From JAIVGV01 sp035295985 (GTDB lineage Bacteria > Acidobacteriota > Blastocatellia > Pyrinomonadales > Pyrinomonadaceae): 11,447 bases of DNA. This document shows, piece after piece, positions 1-6,239 of the stretch. A program made the position numbers and the translations under genes. The first letter of the stretch is position 1; every line of letters begins with the position of its first letter. Below the pieces are notes generated by a model. That model was not told where the DNA came from. It did not search any database and was given only the letters and a program-made list of their open reading frames with translations. The DNA lies in the NCBI GenBank assembly GCA_035295985.1, contig DATHBT010000142.1, positions 1 to 11,447 of the forward strand, read 5' to 3'.

Positions 1-1
1 A

Positions 2-193
2 AGTTTCGTCGAAGACCTCGTGCGCGCGGCCGCGCACGTCCCGGCGTGGGCCGTCTCGCACGTTGACGGCGGGCGGCTCCCCGCCGAAGAACTGGTCGAG
101 GCGCTCCGCCAGGTCCGCAAAGTCGACACCGTTTACACGAAAGACTTCTCCGAATTCGCGGGCGCGCGCGCCGTCATGATCACGGCCAGCTAG
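2..193 (+). CDS. C-terminal end of a gene, possibly D12-class adenine DNA methylase (partial)
   Basis: An open frame enters from the left edge and ends at TAG 191-193, giving 63 codons (first full codon at position 2). The visible tail reads SFVEDLVRAAAHVPAWAVSH, then DGGRLPAEELVEALRQV, and finishes ARAVMITAS. The 'HVPAWAVSH.DGG....EELVEAL' pattern resembles the C-terminal part of D12-class (Dam-like) N6-adenine DNA methyltransferases. In that family an 'I/VPxWxxSYxD' strand is followed by a helix starting 'EEL' and a final strand just before the stop. The catalytic DPPY and AdoMet-binding FxGxG motifs would lie off-window, so the function is tentative. The reading frame itself is well supported by GC3-rich codon use and by a strong terminator 18 bases after the stop. 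Confidence 0.5.
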   Translation, partial: SFVEDLVRAAAHVPAWAVSHVDGGRLPAEELVEALRQVRKVDTVYTKDFSEFAGARAVMITAS

Positions 194-211
194 CTGACTC
201 ACTCTCCGCGG

Positions 212-266
212 AAAATTCCGAGGCCGGCGACTTCGATCCGTTGAAGTCGCCGGCCTCGGAATTTTT
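212..266. terminator. Bidirectional terminator between convergent genes
   Basis: A perfect 23-bp inverted repeat (arms 212-234 and 243-265) encloses an 8-base loop, gatccgtt. The right arm runs into TTTTT (262-266) on the plus strand. The minus-strand reading likewise ends in TTTT. It lies between the stop of the left partial gene (193) and the stop of the minus-strand phosphatase gene (285), so it can terminate both. Beyond a one-base bulge the arms extend by another GCGGA/TCCGC. Confidence 0.9.
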
Positions 267-284
267 CCGCGTCGCCGTCCGCCG

Positions 285-2576
285 TCAGCCCGCTTTGAGG
301 ATGACGACCGTTTGATCATCGTCGCGCTCGCGCCCTCCCGCCCACGTGTCGATCTCGCGGAAGATGGCGGCGCACAGCTCGCCGGCCGCAAGCGCGCGGT
401 TGGCGCGTGCGAAGGCGGCCAGCCGCTCGTCGCCATATTCCTCGCCCGCGCCGTCCTGCGCCTCCGTGATTCCGTCGGAGTAGAGCAGCAGCAGGTCGCC
501 GCGCGAGAGGGAGGAGTTCCCTTCTTCGTAGGCGGCCCACTCGAACGCGCCGAGCACCGTGCCGCCCGCCTCCAGCCGCTCGACCGCGCCGGAGGCGCGC
601 ACGAGGAGCGGCGGGTTGTGGCCGGCGTTCGTATAGCGCAGGGTGCGCGCCGCGTCGTCGTAGAGCGCGACGAAGGCGGTCACGAAGCGGTTCGAGTCGG
701 TGCTGCGGCAGAGCTGGTCGTTGATGCTCGCGGCCATCTGCGAGACGGCACAGGCCGCGTCCGTGCCGGTCACGCCACAGGGCATCTCGTACTCTGGCTC
801 GTCGCCCCCGCCCGCCGCGGTCGTGGCGGCGGTCGTCAGAGCGACCTGCTGGCGCGCGAGCTTCGTGCGCTCGGAGAGGATGGTCGCCTGCGCGCGCAGG
901 CTGGCTTGCAGGTTCGACATGACGAGCGCGGCCGACAGACCCTTGCCCGACACGTCGCCGAGCGCGACGCAGACGAGGCCGGGCGCGACCTCGACGTAGT
1001 CGTAGTAGTCGCCCGCGACGCCGCGCGCGGCGCGGCACTCGCCCGCGATCTCCACGCCCGAAAGTTTGGGCACGGCGCGCGGGAAGAGCTGCGCCTGCAC
1101 GTCGGCCGCGATCTCGATCTCGCGTTCAAGCTTCTCGCGCTCGACCCGCTCGGTGAGCAGTTGCTCGATGTCGGCCGACATCTCGTTGAAGGCCGCGGCT
1201 AGCTCGCCCAACTGATCGTGCGAGCGCAGGCGGACGCGGTGCGAGAAGTCGCCGCGCTTGATGTAGTCGGTCGCGTGGTGCAGGCGGTGCACGGCCACGG
1301 TCACGGCGCGCGTCATCCACGCGGCCGAAAGCAGGGCGAGCAGTTCGAGGACGAGGAAGACGACGGCGATGAAGGTGATCGTGCCCTGCAAGACCTGGCC
1401 GAAGCCGCCCTCGCCGAACAGTTGCGAGGCGACGAGCCGCGCGTTGAAGTCGGAGATGAAGGCGGCGCGCAGGGATTCCGTCCCGTCCTTCCAGTTCGTC
1501 GCCGAAAGGATGACCGGCGGCTTCGGCCCGACGGGGTCGCCGAACTGATCGCGCCGGAAGTCGAGACGGACGACGCGCGAGCCTTCGACGATGTACGCGC
1601 CGTCCGGGTTTTCGGGGTCGTGCCGCTGAGCGCCGACGTTGCCAATGGTCGCGTAGCTCGTCCCCAGCCGCGTCCGGTTGATGCGCACCTCCGCGCCTTC
1701 CGCGCCGATGAAAAAGGGTCGCACGGTCAGCCCCGTGTCGGCGCGCAGCCGCTCGACGAACGCGCGGCTGATGGGCACGACTACGAGCAGCACAACATCA
1801 CGCCCGCGCTCGCCCCGCACACGCGAGAGAGCGCGGATTGACGGCGAGCCGAAGGCCTCAGCCTCCTCGGCTGGCGGCGCGACGAATGCGAGGCCGTGCC
1901 ACTCGTCGCGGCCGGCGAGCCACGCGGGCAGCGGAGAGCCGAGCGGCGTCTCGTCGCTGCCCACCCCGCGCGTGCGCTCGTCCGCCGGCTCGCTCACGAG
2001 TTGCGCCGGCCTGCCCGTGTCGGCCTCGTCTTGATCGCGCCACGCGGCTACTCGCGCGCCGGGCAGCGCGGCCTGCAACAAGCTCACGCGCTCGTCGAGC
2101 CACGCCTGCGCCGCGCGGTTGTCTGCGGGGATGCGCGCGAGGCTCTCGGCCAGCATCCGCGCGCTCGTCTGCGCCTGCGCCTCCTGAGCGGCGAGCTGCA
2201 CCTTGACGACGCGCGTCGCCACCTGATTCAGCCCGACGAGTCCGACGAGCGCGAAGAGCGCGAAGAGCAGGATGATCGGCGTCAGCCCGACGAACAGGTA
2301 CGTTATGATGAGCCTGCGCCGCACGCGCCACAGCAGACGCCGCTTGAGCCACAGCAGACCCCGCACGGCGTAGTAGGCGACGACGAAGTAAACGACCGGC
2401 GAGGCGATGCGGTAAAGGAGACGCACCGCGCCTGCGCCGGGCAGGGCAAACTCGTCGAACAGCAGGCGCACGACGACGACCACGGCCGCCGCCACGGCGA
2501 CGCGCGGCATCACGCGCCGCAGCCACCCGCGCGCCGCGCGTGTCCTGCTTTTCAGACTGTCGAACGAGTCTCCCAT
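285..2576 (-). CDS. Membrane-bound HAMP-PP2C (SpoIIE/RsbU-type) serine phosphatase
   Basis: This 763-residue protein is a membrane sensor with a cytoplasmic PPM/PP2C phosphatase output. Hydrophobic segments lie near residues 24-40, 54-78 and 89-116. An extracytoplasmic region of about 280 residues follows (117-397), then another membrane helix (398-420), a HAMP linker (about 420-472) and a short helix 'REKLEREIEIAADVQAQLFP'. The SpoIIE-type domain (about 510-762) has GDYYDY (D523), ALGDVSGKG (D541), TAFVALYD, YTNAGHNPPLL, LLYSDGITEA (D701) and RDDDQT (D752-D754), so all metal-binding acidic motifs are present. Members of this family dephosphorylate anti-anti-sigma (STAS) proteins in partner-switching stress control. 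No kinase or STAS gene is visible nearby, so the partner must be elsewhere. The domain carries an Ala/Thr/Gly-rich insertion (about 565-612). The start is uncertain: a GGGGAG directly abuts this ATG, and an in-frame GTG lies 30 bases upstream. Confidence 0.93.
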   Translation of the reverse strand: MGDSFDSLKSRTRAARGWLRRVMPRVAVAAAVVVVVRLLFDEFALPGAGAVRLLYRIASPVVYFVVAYYAVRGLLWLKRRLLWRVRRRLIITYLFVGLTPIILLFALFALVGLVGLNQVATRVVKVQLAAQEAQAQTSARMLAESLARIPADNRAAQAWLDERVSLLQAALPGARVAAWRDQDEADTGRPAQLVSEPADERTRGVGSDETPLGSPLPAWLAGRDEWHGLAFVAPPAEEAEAFGSPSIRALSRVRGERGRDVVLLVVVPISRAFVERLRADTGLTVRPFFIGAEGAEVRINRTRLGTSYATIGNVGAQRHDPENPDGAYIVEGSRVVRLDFRRDQFGDPVGPKPPVILSATNWKDGTESLRAAFISDFNARLVASQLFGEGGFGQVLQGTITFIAVVFLVLELLALLSAAWMTRAVTVAVHRLHHATDYIKRGDFSHRVRLRSHDQLGELAAAFNEMSADIEQLLTERVEREKLEREIEIAADVQAQLFPRAVPKLSGVEIAGECRAARGVAGDYYDYVEVAPGLVCVALGDVSGKGLSAALVMSNLQASLRAQATILSERTKLARQQVALTTAATTAAGGGDEPEYEMPCGVTGTDAACAVSQMAASINDQLCRSTDSNRFVTAFVALYDDAARTLRYTNAGHNPPLLVRASGAVERLEAGGTVLGAFEWAAYEEGNSSLSRGDLLLLYSDGITEAQDGAGEEYGDERLAAFARANRALAAGELCAAIFREIDTWAGGRERDDDQTVVILKAG

Positions 2577-2785
2577 CTCCCCGCCGTCAACTCTTACGCT
2601 CCCACTCTGAAGCGTGTTTCAGGCCGCCGCGAGCGCGCTCATCAACTCTCGCGTTCTTTCAAGATTGGTTGTACCTGGGACGCTGTTCGCGCTGACGCGC
2701 TCAGCGGGCCGCGGACTTGCCCTACCCCTACAATTTGATTCTGCGCTGCGTTTTTCTGGATGCACCTTGAACAGCGTTGCGCTGC
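2577..2785. other. Intergenic region between the HDAC and phosphatase genes
   Basis: These 209 bases separate two same-strand genes. I see no SD-preceded ORF and no good hairpin terminator with a T-tract. The region contains a degraded copy of the palindromic repeat found intact at 3821-3915. No convincing promoter for the phosphatase gene is visible, so it may be read through from the deacetylase gene or use a poor promoter. Confidence 0.4.
2713..2736 (-). repeat. Degenerate half-copy of the 3821-3915 palindromic repeat
   Basis: Read on the minus strand, this starts aaattgtaggggtagggc and continues aagtcc. It matches the left end of the intact element (aaattgtaggggcagggc, then ttgtcc) with few differences. 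The second arm is not recognisable, so this looks like a decayed or solo unit of the same family. Confidence 0.55.
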
Positions 2786-3736
2786 TCAGACTTCGGCCTC
2801 GCTGAGCGCGCGGACGTGCGCGCCGACGCTCGCGCCGAGCGTCGAGAGGTTGTAGCCGCCTTCGAGACAGGAGACGACGCGGCCGCCGCACGCCTCGCGC
2901 GCCCACCCGGTCACAGAGCGCGTCATCGCGGCGAAGTCTTCGTCCTTGAGGCTGAGCTGGCCGAGCGGGTCGGAGACGTGCGCGTCGAAGCCCGCGGAGA
3001 TGATGACGAGGTCGGGCCGGAATTTTCCGGCGATCTCTCCGAGCGCCGAGTCGAAGGCGCGGCGGTGGTCGGCCGCGGGCGTGAGCGCGCGCAGGGGGAC
3101 GTTCAGCGTGTAGCCGCGTCCGCGGCCCTGTCCCGTCTCGCCGCGCGCGCCCGTGCCCGGATACCAGGGGTACTGGTGCGCCGAGAAGAAGAAGACCGAC
3201 GGGTCGTCGTAGAAAATCCCCTGCGTGCCGTTGCCGTGGTGTACGTCCCAATCGACGACGGCCACCCGCTCGATCTCCTTGTAGCGGTTCTGCGCGTAGC
3301 GCGCGGCGACGGCGACCGTGTTGAAGAGGCAGAAGCCCATCGCGCGCTCCCGCGTCGCATGATGGCCGGGCGGGCGCACGGCGACGAAGGCGTTCCGCGC
3401 CTCGCCCGACATAACCGCGTCAACGGCGCGGCACGCGCCGCCAGAGCCGCGATACGCCACGTCCAGAGAACGGAGCGAGACGACCGTGTCCGGGTCGAGG
3501 TGTCCGCCGCCCTCTTCAATCGTGCGCTCAATCCGCTTGACGTACTGCGGGGCGTGCGCGGCCTGCACGTCGCCGCGCGCGGCTGCCGGCGCTTCGATCT
3601 CTACCAAGCGTTCACGCAGCCCCTCGTCCCCGCGCAGCGCGCGCATCACGACCTCGTACCGCTCCGGCCGGTCGGGGTGATGATCGCCCGTCTCGTGCTG
3701 CGCGTAGATCGGGTGGTGTACGACGGCGGTCTTCAT
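2786..3736 (-). CDS. Histone deacetylase family protein (class II HDAC / AcuC-like)
   Basis: This 316-residue protein belongs to the arginase/deacetylase-fold, zinc-dependent deacetylases, which remove acetyl groups from lysine side chains or acetylpolyamines. The active-site series is complete: HPERxxH-like start 'HHPDRPERYE' (19-28), RPPGHHA (H125, H126 as general base pair), DWDVHHGNGTQ (D164 and H166 as zinc ligands), SAGFDAH (D251 as third zinc ligand) and CLEGGYN (Y295, transition-state tyrosine). The sequence 'YDDPSVFFFSAHQYPWYPGTG' is typical of the class II-like bacterial group (HDAC6/HdaH type). No signal peptide is seen, so it should be cytoplasmic. Length is normal for the family. 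There is no SD before the ATG. Instead a -35/-10 pair ends 7 bases before it, which suggests a leaderless mRNA. The bacterial substrate cannot be told from the sequence. Confidence 0.95.
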   Translation of the reverse strand: MKTAVVHHPIYAQHETGDHHPDRPERYEVVMRALRGDEGLRERLVEIEAPAAARGDVQAAHAPQYVKRIERTIEEGGGHLDPDTVVSLRSLDVAYRGSGGACRAVDAVMSGEARNAFVAVRPPGHHATRERAMGFCLFNTVAVAARYAQNRYKEIERVAVVDWDVHHGNGTQGIFYDDPSVFFFSAHQYPWYPGTGARGETGQGRGRGYTLNVPLRALTPAADHRRAFDSALGEIAGKFRPDLVIISAGFDAHVSDPLGQLSLKDEDFAAMTRSVTGWAREACGGRVVSCLEGGYNLSTLGASVGAHVRALSEAEV

Positions 3737-3743
3737 GCGCGCG

Positions 3744-3773
3744 ATTATGAGAGAGCGCGGAGCGGGCGGTCAA
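3744..3773 (-). promoter_or_regulatory. Sigma-70-like promoter of the HDAC gene, leaderless geometry
   Basis: On the minus strand, TTGACC (3768-3773) and CATAAT (3744-3749) are separated by 18 bases, each 5/6 to consensus. Only 7 bases lie between the -10 box and the ATG at 3736. The expected transcription start therefore falls at or next to the A of the start codon, which also explains the missing SD. Confidence 0.65.
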
Positions 3774-3820
3774 ACGCGCCCCAAAAGCTGCCTGACTCTC
3801 ACCTGTGGCGCTCTTACAAA

Positions 3821-3915
3821 TTGTAGGGGCAGGGCTTGTCCCTGCCCGTTCGTCCCTTCACCCCTCAATTCGCGCTCGCGCGCTCAACGGGCAGGGACAA
3901 GCCCTGCCCCTACAA
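3821..3915. repeat. REP-like palindromic element, 30-bp perfect inverted arms
   Basis: Arms 3821-3850 and 3886-3915 are perfect reverse complements and enclose 35 bases. Each arm is itself self-complementary (gggcaggg, cttgt, ccctgccc), so the element can form either one long hairpin or two short ones. It contains no gene. It sits upstream of the HDAC promoter and the glycine-zipper gene, which point away from it on either side. A degraded half-copy lies at 2713-2736. The shape fits a non-autonomous, REP-type dispersed repeat. No TSD can be assigned with certainty. Confidence 0.8.
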
Positions 3916-4120
3916 ACATGGCGAAGCATCGATTTCATACGCCCGCGGCCGTCCGGCTGTAGTGAAAGACGCGGCCGGGCGTTGATTTCGACGGGAAAAC
4001 GACTTTATTCAGTCGCCTTTTCGGGCGCGGCCGGCTGGGGCCGGGGCGCGGAATAGTGCTTGCTGAAAGTGCGGCCGTCCGAGGGTGTCTCTCCCGTCAT
4101 TCTGATTCGGAGTCGTTCTA
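3916..4120 (+). other. Upstream region of the glycine-zipper gene
   Basis: No ORF with a credible start is seen here. A GC hairpin lies at 3940-3981 (arms 3940-3951 and 3972-3981, 10 bp with a 2-base bulge). A small hairpin follows at 4000-4015 (cgact/agtcg). A weak promoter candidate is TTGATT (3982-3987), 16 bases, TTTATT (4004-4009), each box 4/6 to consensus. Its -10 box overlaps the small hairpin. Confidence 0.3.
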
Positions 4121-4135
4121 GAGGAGGCTTTCGTG

Positions 4136-4534
4136 ATGCGACGCTCGATAGCGGTTCTGGTCTGTCTAGTGTTCATGTTCGTGGCCCTGGTGCCCGAGAT
4201 GTCGGCGCAGGAGCGCAGGCGGCGCTCGCGCTTCGGGCGCAAGGCGCGCACGGCCGCGATCATCGCGGGCGGCGCAGGGGTAGGCGCGCTCGCGGGCGGC
4301 AGGAAGGGCGCGGCCGTCGGCGCGGGCGGCGCGGGCCTTTACGCCTTCAACCGCAAGGCCGCGCGGCGCAACTTCCGCGGCCGCACGCGCACCGCCGGCT
4401 CGGCCCTTTCGGGCGCGGCGCTCGGCGCGGGCGTCGGCGGCGCTGTCGGCGGCAAGCGCGCGGCTGCGGCCGGCGCGGCTGCGGGCGCGGGCGGCGGCTA
4501 CCTGATTCGTCGCCGCAATCGTCGCCGGTACTAA
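4136..4534 (+). CDS. Secreted basic glycine-zipper protein
   Basis: The 132-residue product starts at ATG 4136, placed 8 bases after a GAGGAGG ribosome site (4121-4127). The GTG at 4133 would leave only 5 bases, so ATG is preferred. Residues 1-24 form a signal peptide (basic MRR, hydrophobic core, likely cut after MSA). The mature part is very basic. It has two Gly/Ala zipper stretches with GxxxG spacing (about 41-70 and 86-121) and ends in an Arg-rich tail, LIRRRNRRRY. Such glycine-zipper proteins associate with membranes or the envelope, but no enzymatic role can be inferred. The strong Gly/Ala/Arg bias is partly driven by GC content. A GC-rich hairpin follows the stop, so it appears to be transcribed on its own. 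Confidence 0.75.
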   Translation: MRRSIAVLVCLVFMFVALVPEMSAQERRRRSRFGRKARTAAIIAGGAGVGALAGGRKGAAVGAGGAGLYAFNRKAARRNFRGRTRTAGSALSGAALGAGVGGAVGGKRAAAAGAAAGAGGGYLIRRRNRRRY

Positions 4535-4552
4535 CCATCCTTCGAGCGCGGG

Positions 4553-4594
4553 GGCGCGCGCCGGGGATCACATCGCGGATCCCCGGCGCGCGCC
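4553..4594 (+). terminator. GC-rich hairpin after the glycine-zipper gene
   Basis: A perfect 17-bp stem (4553-4569 with 4578-4594) closes an 8-base loop 18 bases after the stop codon. There is no immediate T-tract, so it may act as a Rho-assisted terminator or as a 3' stabiliser rather than a classical intrinsic terminator. Confidence 0.6.
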
Positions 4595-4629
4595 GCGCCG
4601 CGTCACTCGCGCGGCAGTTGTTTCAAGTC

Positions 4630-4635
4630 TATAAT
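4630..4635 (+). promoter_or_regulatory. Consensus -10 box for the BON-domain gene
   Basis: A perfect TATAAT lies 61 bases upstream of the start at 4697. No clear -35 hexamer is present 16-18 bases upstream (tcgcgc at 4607-4612), nor is there an extended TGn. An AAGGAG ribosome site (4681-4686) follows, 10 bases before the ATG. Confidence 0.5.
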
Positions 4636-4696
4636 CCTTAAAAATCCTCGCACGCAGTCGGAGTAGAAAACGCTTCAGGCAAGGAGACCTACTCGC

Positions 4697-5326
4697 ATGT
4701 CACAGGACGAAGAGCGGCAGCGCAAGAGCCGCGTGGTGGTGGAGACGCCGAACGCGCGGCGCGAGGAGTACTACACGCAGACCAGGCGTGTCCCAGACCG
4801 GCAGGGCTACTCGACGGGCGTGGTGGCGACCGTCGCGCTGGCGGCCGTGGCGATCACGGCGCTCGTCGTCTTCCTGTTCATGAACATGGGATCGGACAGA
4901 ACCGACGCCACCAACGTCAACATCTCCGCGGCCACGGTCCCGACGCCGATCCCGACCGTACCCACCCCCTTCCCGACCATGGCGACGCCGCTCCCGGCGA
5001 TGACGCAGCCGTCCACGATCATCGTGCCCGCGCCCGTCGTGACCGAGGCCGCGCCGGTCGTCGTCCCGACGACCGCAGCCCCGGCCACACCCGCGCCGCC
5101 CACGGACGCCGATTTCGAATCCCGGATCAACAAGGCATTCCTCGACGACGCGCAGCTCGGCTCGCTCGGCGTCACGGTCACGGTCGCGAACGGCCGCGCC
5201 ACACTGACCGGCACGGTCGAATCCGAGGCCCTGAAGAACCGCGCCGCGCGCGTCGCCTCGACCGTGCGCGGCCTGCGCGGCGTCGATAACAAGATCATCG
5301 TCGAGACGCCGCCGGAAGAAGACTGA
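4697..5326 (+). CDS. Single-pass membrane protein with BON domain
   Basis: The 209-residue protein has a charged N-terminal segment (1-38), one membrane helix (about 40-63), a Pro/Thr-rich linker (about 79-136, with repeated 'PTP' units such as VPTPIPTVPTPFPT) and a C-terminal BON domain (about 138-203). The BON core is visible as 'DFESRINKAFLDDAQLG', 'VTVTVANGRATLTGTV' and 'VRGLRGVDNKIIV'. BON domains bind lipids or membranes and occur in OsmY-like stress proteins. Here the domain would be held outside the cytoplasmic membrane on a flexible stalk. A signal-anchor topology (N-in) is inferred from the lack of a cleavage site. It has its own -10 box and ribosome site, and a long inverted repeat follows. 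Its neighbour at 4136 is also an envelope-type protein, but they are separated by a hairpin and probably not one operon. Confidence 0.88.
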   Translation: MSQDEERQRKSRVVVETPNARREEYYTQTRRVPDRQGYSTGVVATVALAAVAITALVVFLFMNMGSDRTDATNVNISAATVPTPIPTVPTPFPTMATPLPAMTQPSTIIVPAPVVTEAAPVVVPTTAAPATPAPPTDADFESRINKAFLDDAQLGSLGVTVTVANGRATLTGTVESEALKNRAARVASTVRGLRGVDNKIIVETPPEED

Positions 5327-5330
5327 GAGG

Positions 5331-5430
5331 AGAATCCGGAAGCCGGTAGTCAGAGTCCAGAAGTGGGAAGCCAGGACGGGGCGGGGCATGCCCTCTCGTC
5401 CTGGCTTCTCACTTCCGACTCCCGGATTCT
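5331..5430. terminator. Long imperfect inverted repeat between convergent genes
   Basis: This 100-bp inverted repeat has three paired blocks: 5331-5339 with 5422-5430 (9 bp), 5353-5357 with 5417-5421 (5 bp), and 5360-5378 with 5397-5415 (19 bp, one G-U). The loop is 18 bases. It starts 5 bases after the BON gene stop and ends 10 bases before the stop of the minus-strand gene, so it can terminate both. The arms carry repeated 'gaagcc', 'gtagtcag' and 'ccagaagt' units. They look like a dispersed intergenic repeat used as a terminator, not a plain terminator. Confidence 0.7.
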
Positions 5431-5439
5431 GGCTTCTGC

Positions 5440-5739
5440 TCAATAACCTTCCGTGTGGCGGCGCAGCCACTCGTCCAACTCCTCCTCGGTAGGCTCGCGC
5501 CCCAGCTCGTCGCGCAGCCGCGGACGCATGTCCTCCCGCTCGCGGCGGGCCACGTCGTCGAGCGTGCCGCTCGTCCCGCCACCTTCGTCGGGCCTCTGCT
5601 CGGCGGCCAGCAGCCTAGACGGTTCGTCAACGCCGCGTGCGTACCACCATTCGGTTTCCGAGAGACTCTGCGGGTGGCTGCTTCGCGTAACCGCGCCGGC
5701 ATCGGACTCCAGCATCTCGCGCGATGGCGTTGGCTGCAT
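5440..5739 (-). CDS. Small hypothetical protein, second gene of a two-gene operon
   Basis: This 99-residue, mostly charged protein is not one I recognise. The start is well supported: a full AGGAGG (5749-5754) lies 9 bases upstream of the ATG. The N-terminal half is polar and probably disordered. The C-terminal half is rich in Arg/Glu, is predicted helical and ends 'LGREPTEEELDEWLRRHTEGY'. The 'LGREPTEEEL' string resembles the LGREPTxEEL motif of sigma-70 region 3, but nothing else of a sigma factor is present, so I treat it as a helix-forming coincidence. It has no signal peptide or membrane segment. The upstream gene stops 45 bases before this start, which suggests co-transcription. A competing minus-strand frame covering 5409-5702 lacks such a ribosome site. 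Confidence 0.65.
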   Translation of the reverse strand: MQPTPSREMLESDAGAVTRSSHPQSLSETEWWYARGVDEPSRLLAAEQRPDEGGGTSGTLDDVARREREDMRPRLRDELGREPTEEELDEWLRRHTEGY

Positions 5740-5784
5740 CGGTTGGTTCCTCCTGCATTTTAAGCCCGAAAATTTTTTCCGCCC

Positions 5785-6225
5785 TCAGCCGGCGAGATCG
5801 GCGACGCTGATCTCACCCGTGCTCACGTCCGTCTCGACGCCGAGGCCCGACGATTCGCCGCGGACGATTAACCTGCGCCGCCCGCCGTCTGCATAAAGCT
5901 CGACCTCCCGGATCGTGCATCCCTGCGGCGCGCGGCGCGTGAGCGAGAGTTGGGCCGCGCCGGCCTCGCCCGCGTGCAGCGCGTCGAACTCGGCTTCGAG
6001 GGCCGCGCGCTCCTCGTCTCCGAGGCCAAGCTCCGAGAGCGCGAGCCGCTCATGCCGCAGCAGCATCTCGCCGTCCACGAAGATCGTCCAGACGAAGTTG
6101 ATGTCGAGCACGAGGTGCAGCGCCTCGTCGAAGACGAAGTGGCCCAGCACGGTCGCGCCGACGACGTGCGCGACGACGTGATCCTGGTAGGTGCTCAACG
6201 CCCTATCGGCCCAGCCTGTGCTCAC
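5785..6225 (-). CDS. Hypothetical cytoplasmic protein, likely leaderless
   Basis: This 146-residue protein belongs to no family I recognise. It has an N-terminal hydrophobic-patterned part ('HVVGATVLGHFVFDEALHLV', 'DINFVWTIFVDGEMLLRHE'), a middle acidic helix (about 65-87) and a C-terminal beta-rich part ('TIREVELYADGGRRRLIV') that resembles a small sheet domain. No signal peptide or true membrane helix is seen. The start is GTG at 6225. An in-frame TAA lies 9 bases upstream, so no longer form exists, and the next ATG is residue 54. No SD precedes the GTG. A TATAAT ends 8 bases upstream, so the transcript probably begins at the start codon. It is followed after 45 bases by the 99-residue gene, forming a likely two-gene operon. 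Confidence 0.7.
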   Translation of the reverse strand: MSTGWADRALSTYQDHVVAHVVGATVLGHFVFDEALHLVLDINFVWTIFVDGEMLLRHERLALSELGLGDEERAALEAEFDALHAGEAGAAQLSLTRRAPQGCTIREVELYADGGRRRLIVRGESSGLGVETDVSTGEISVADLAG

Positions 6226-6233
6226 CGCGGGGG

Positions 6234-6239
6234 ATTATA
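6234..6239 (-). promoter_or_regulatory. Consensus -10 box placed for leaderless transcription
   Basis: On the minus strand a perfect TATAAT lies 8 bases before the GTG start at 6225. The -35 region falls in the repeat at 6241-6270 and only weak matches are seen (gaccac at 17 bases, CTGACC at 19). The in-frame stop TAA lies inside the box itself. Confidence 0.55.

Noticed and set aside
312..1202. 296-codon plus-strand frame opposite the phosphatase domain
   Set aside because: Antisense shadow of conserved PP2C motifs in a high-GC gene. Composition is Arg/Ala/Gly rich without family motifs.
2642..2675. GGTACAACC plus GAGTTGA motif (minus strand) shared with 7449-7470 (plus strand)
   Set aside because: Only 9- and 7-base matches with different spacing (12 bases apart in length), so chance is a sufficient explanation.
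2777..3826. 349-codon plus-strand frame opposite the HDAC gene
   Set aside because: Shadow of a gene with complete catalytic motifs, and it runs through the HDAC promoter into the palindromic repeat.
4133..4135. GTG as the start of the glycine-zipper gene
   Set aside because: ATG at 4136 has better spacing (8 bases) from GAGGAGG and directly begins the MRR signal peptide.
5440..5490. Sigma-70 region 3-like string LGREPTEEEL in the 99-residue protein
   Set aside because: No region 2 or 4 is present and the protein is far too short. A short helical motif of this kind arises easily in Glu/Arg-rich sequence.
5453..5896. 147-codon plus-strand frame across the small minus-strand genes
   Set aside because: It spans the operon gap and has no ribosome site. 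The minus strand has a full AGGAGG and consistent start/stop spacing.
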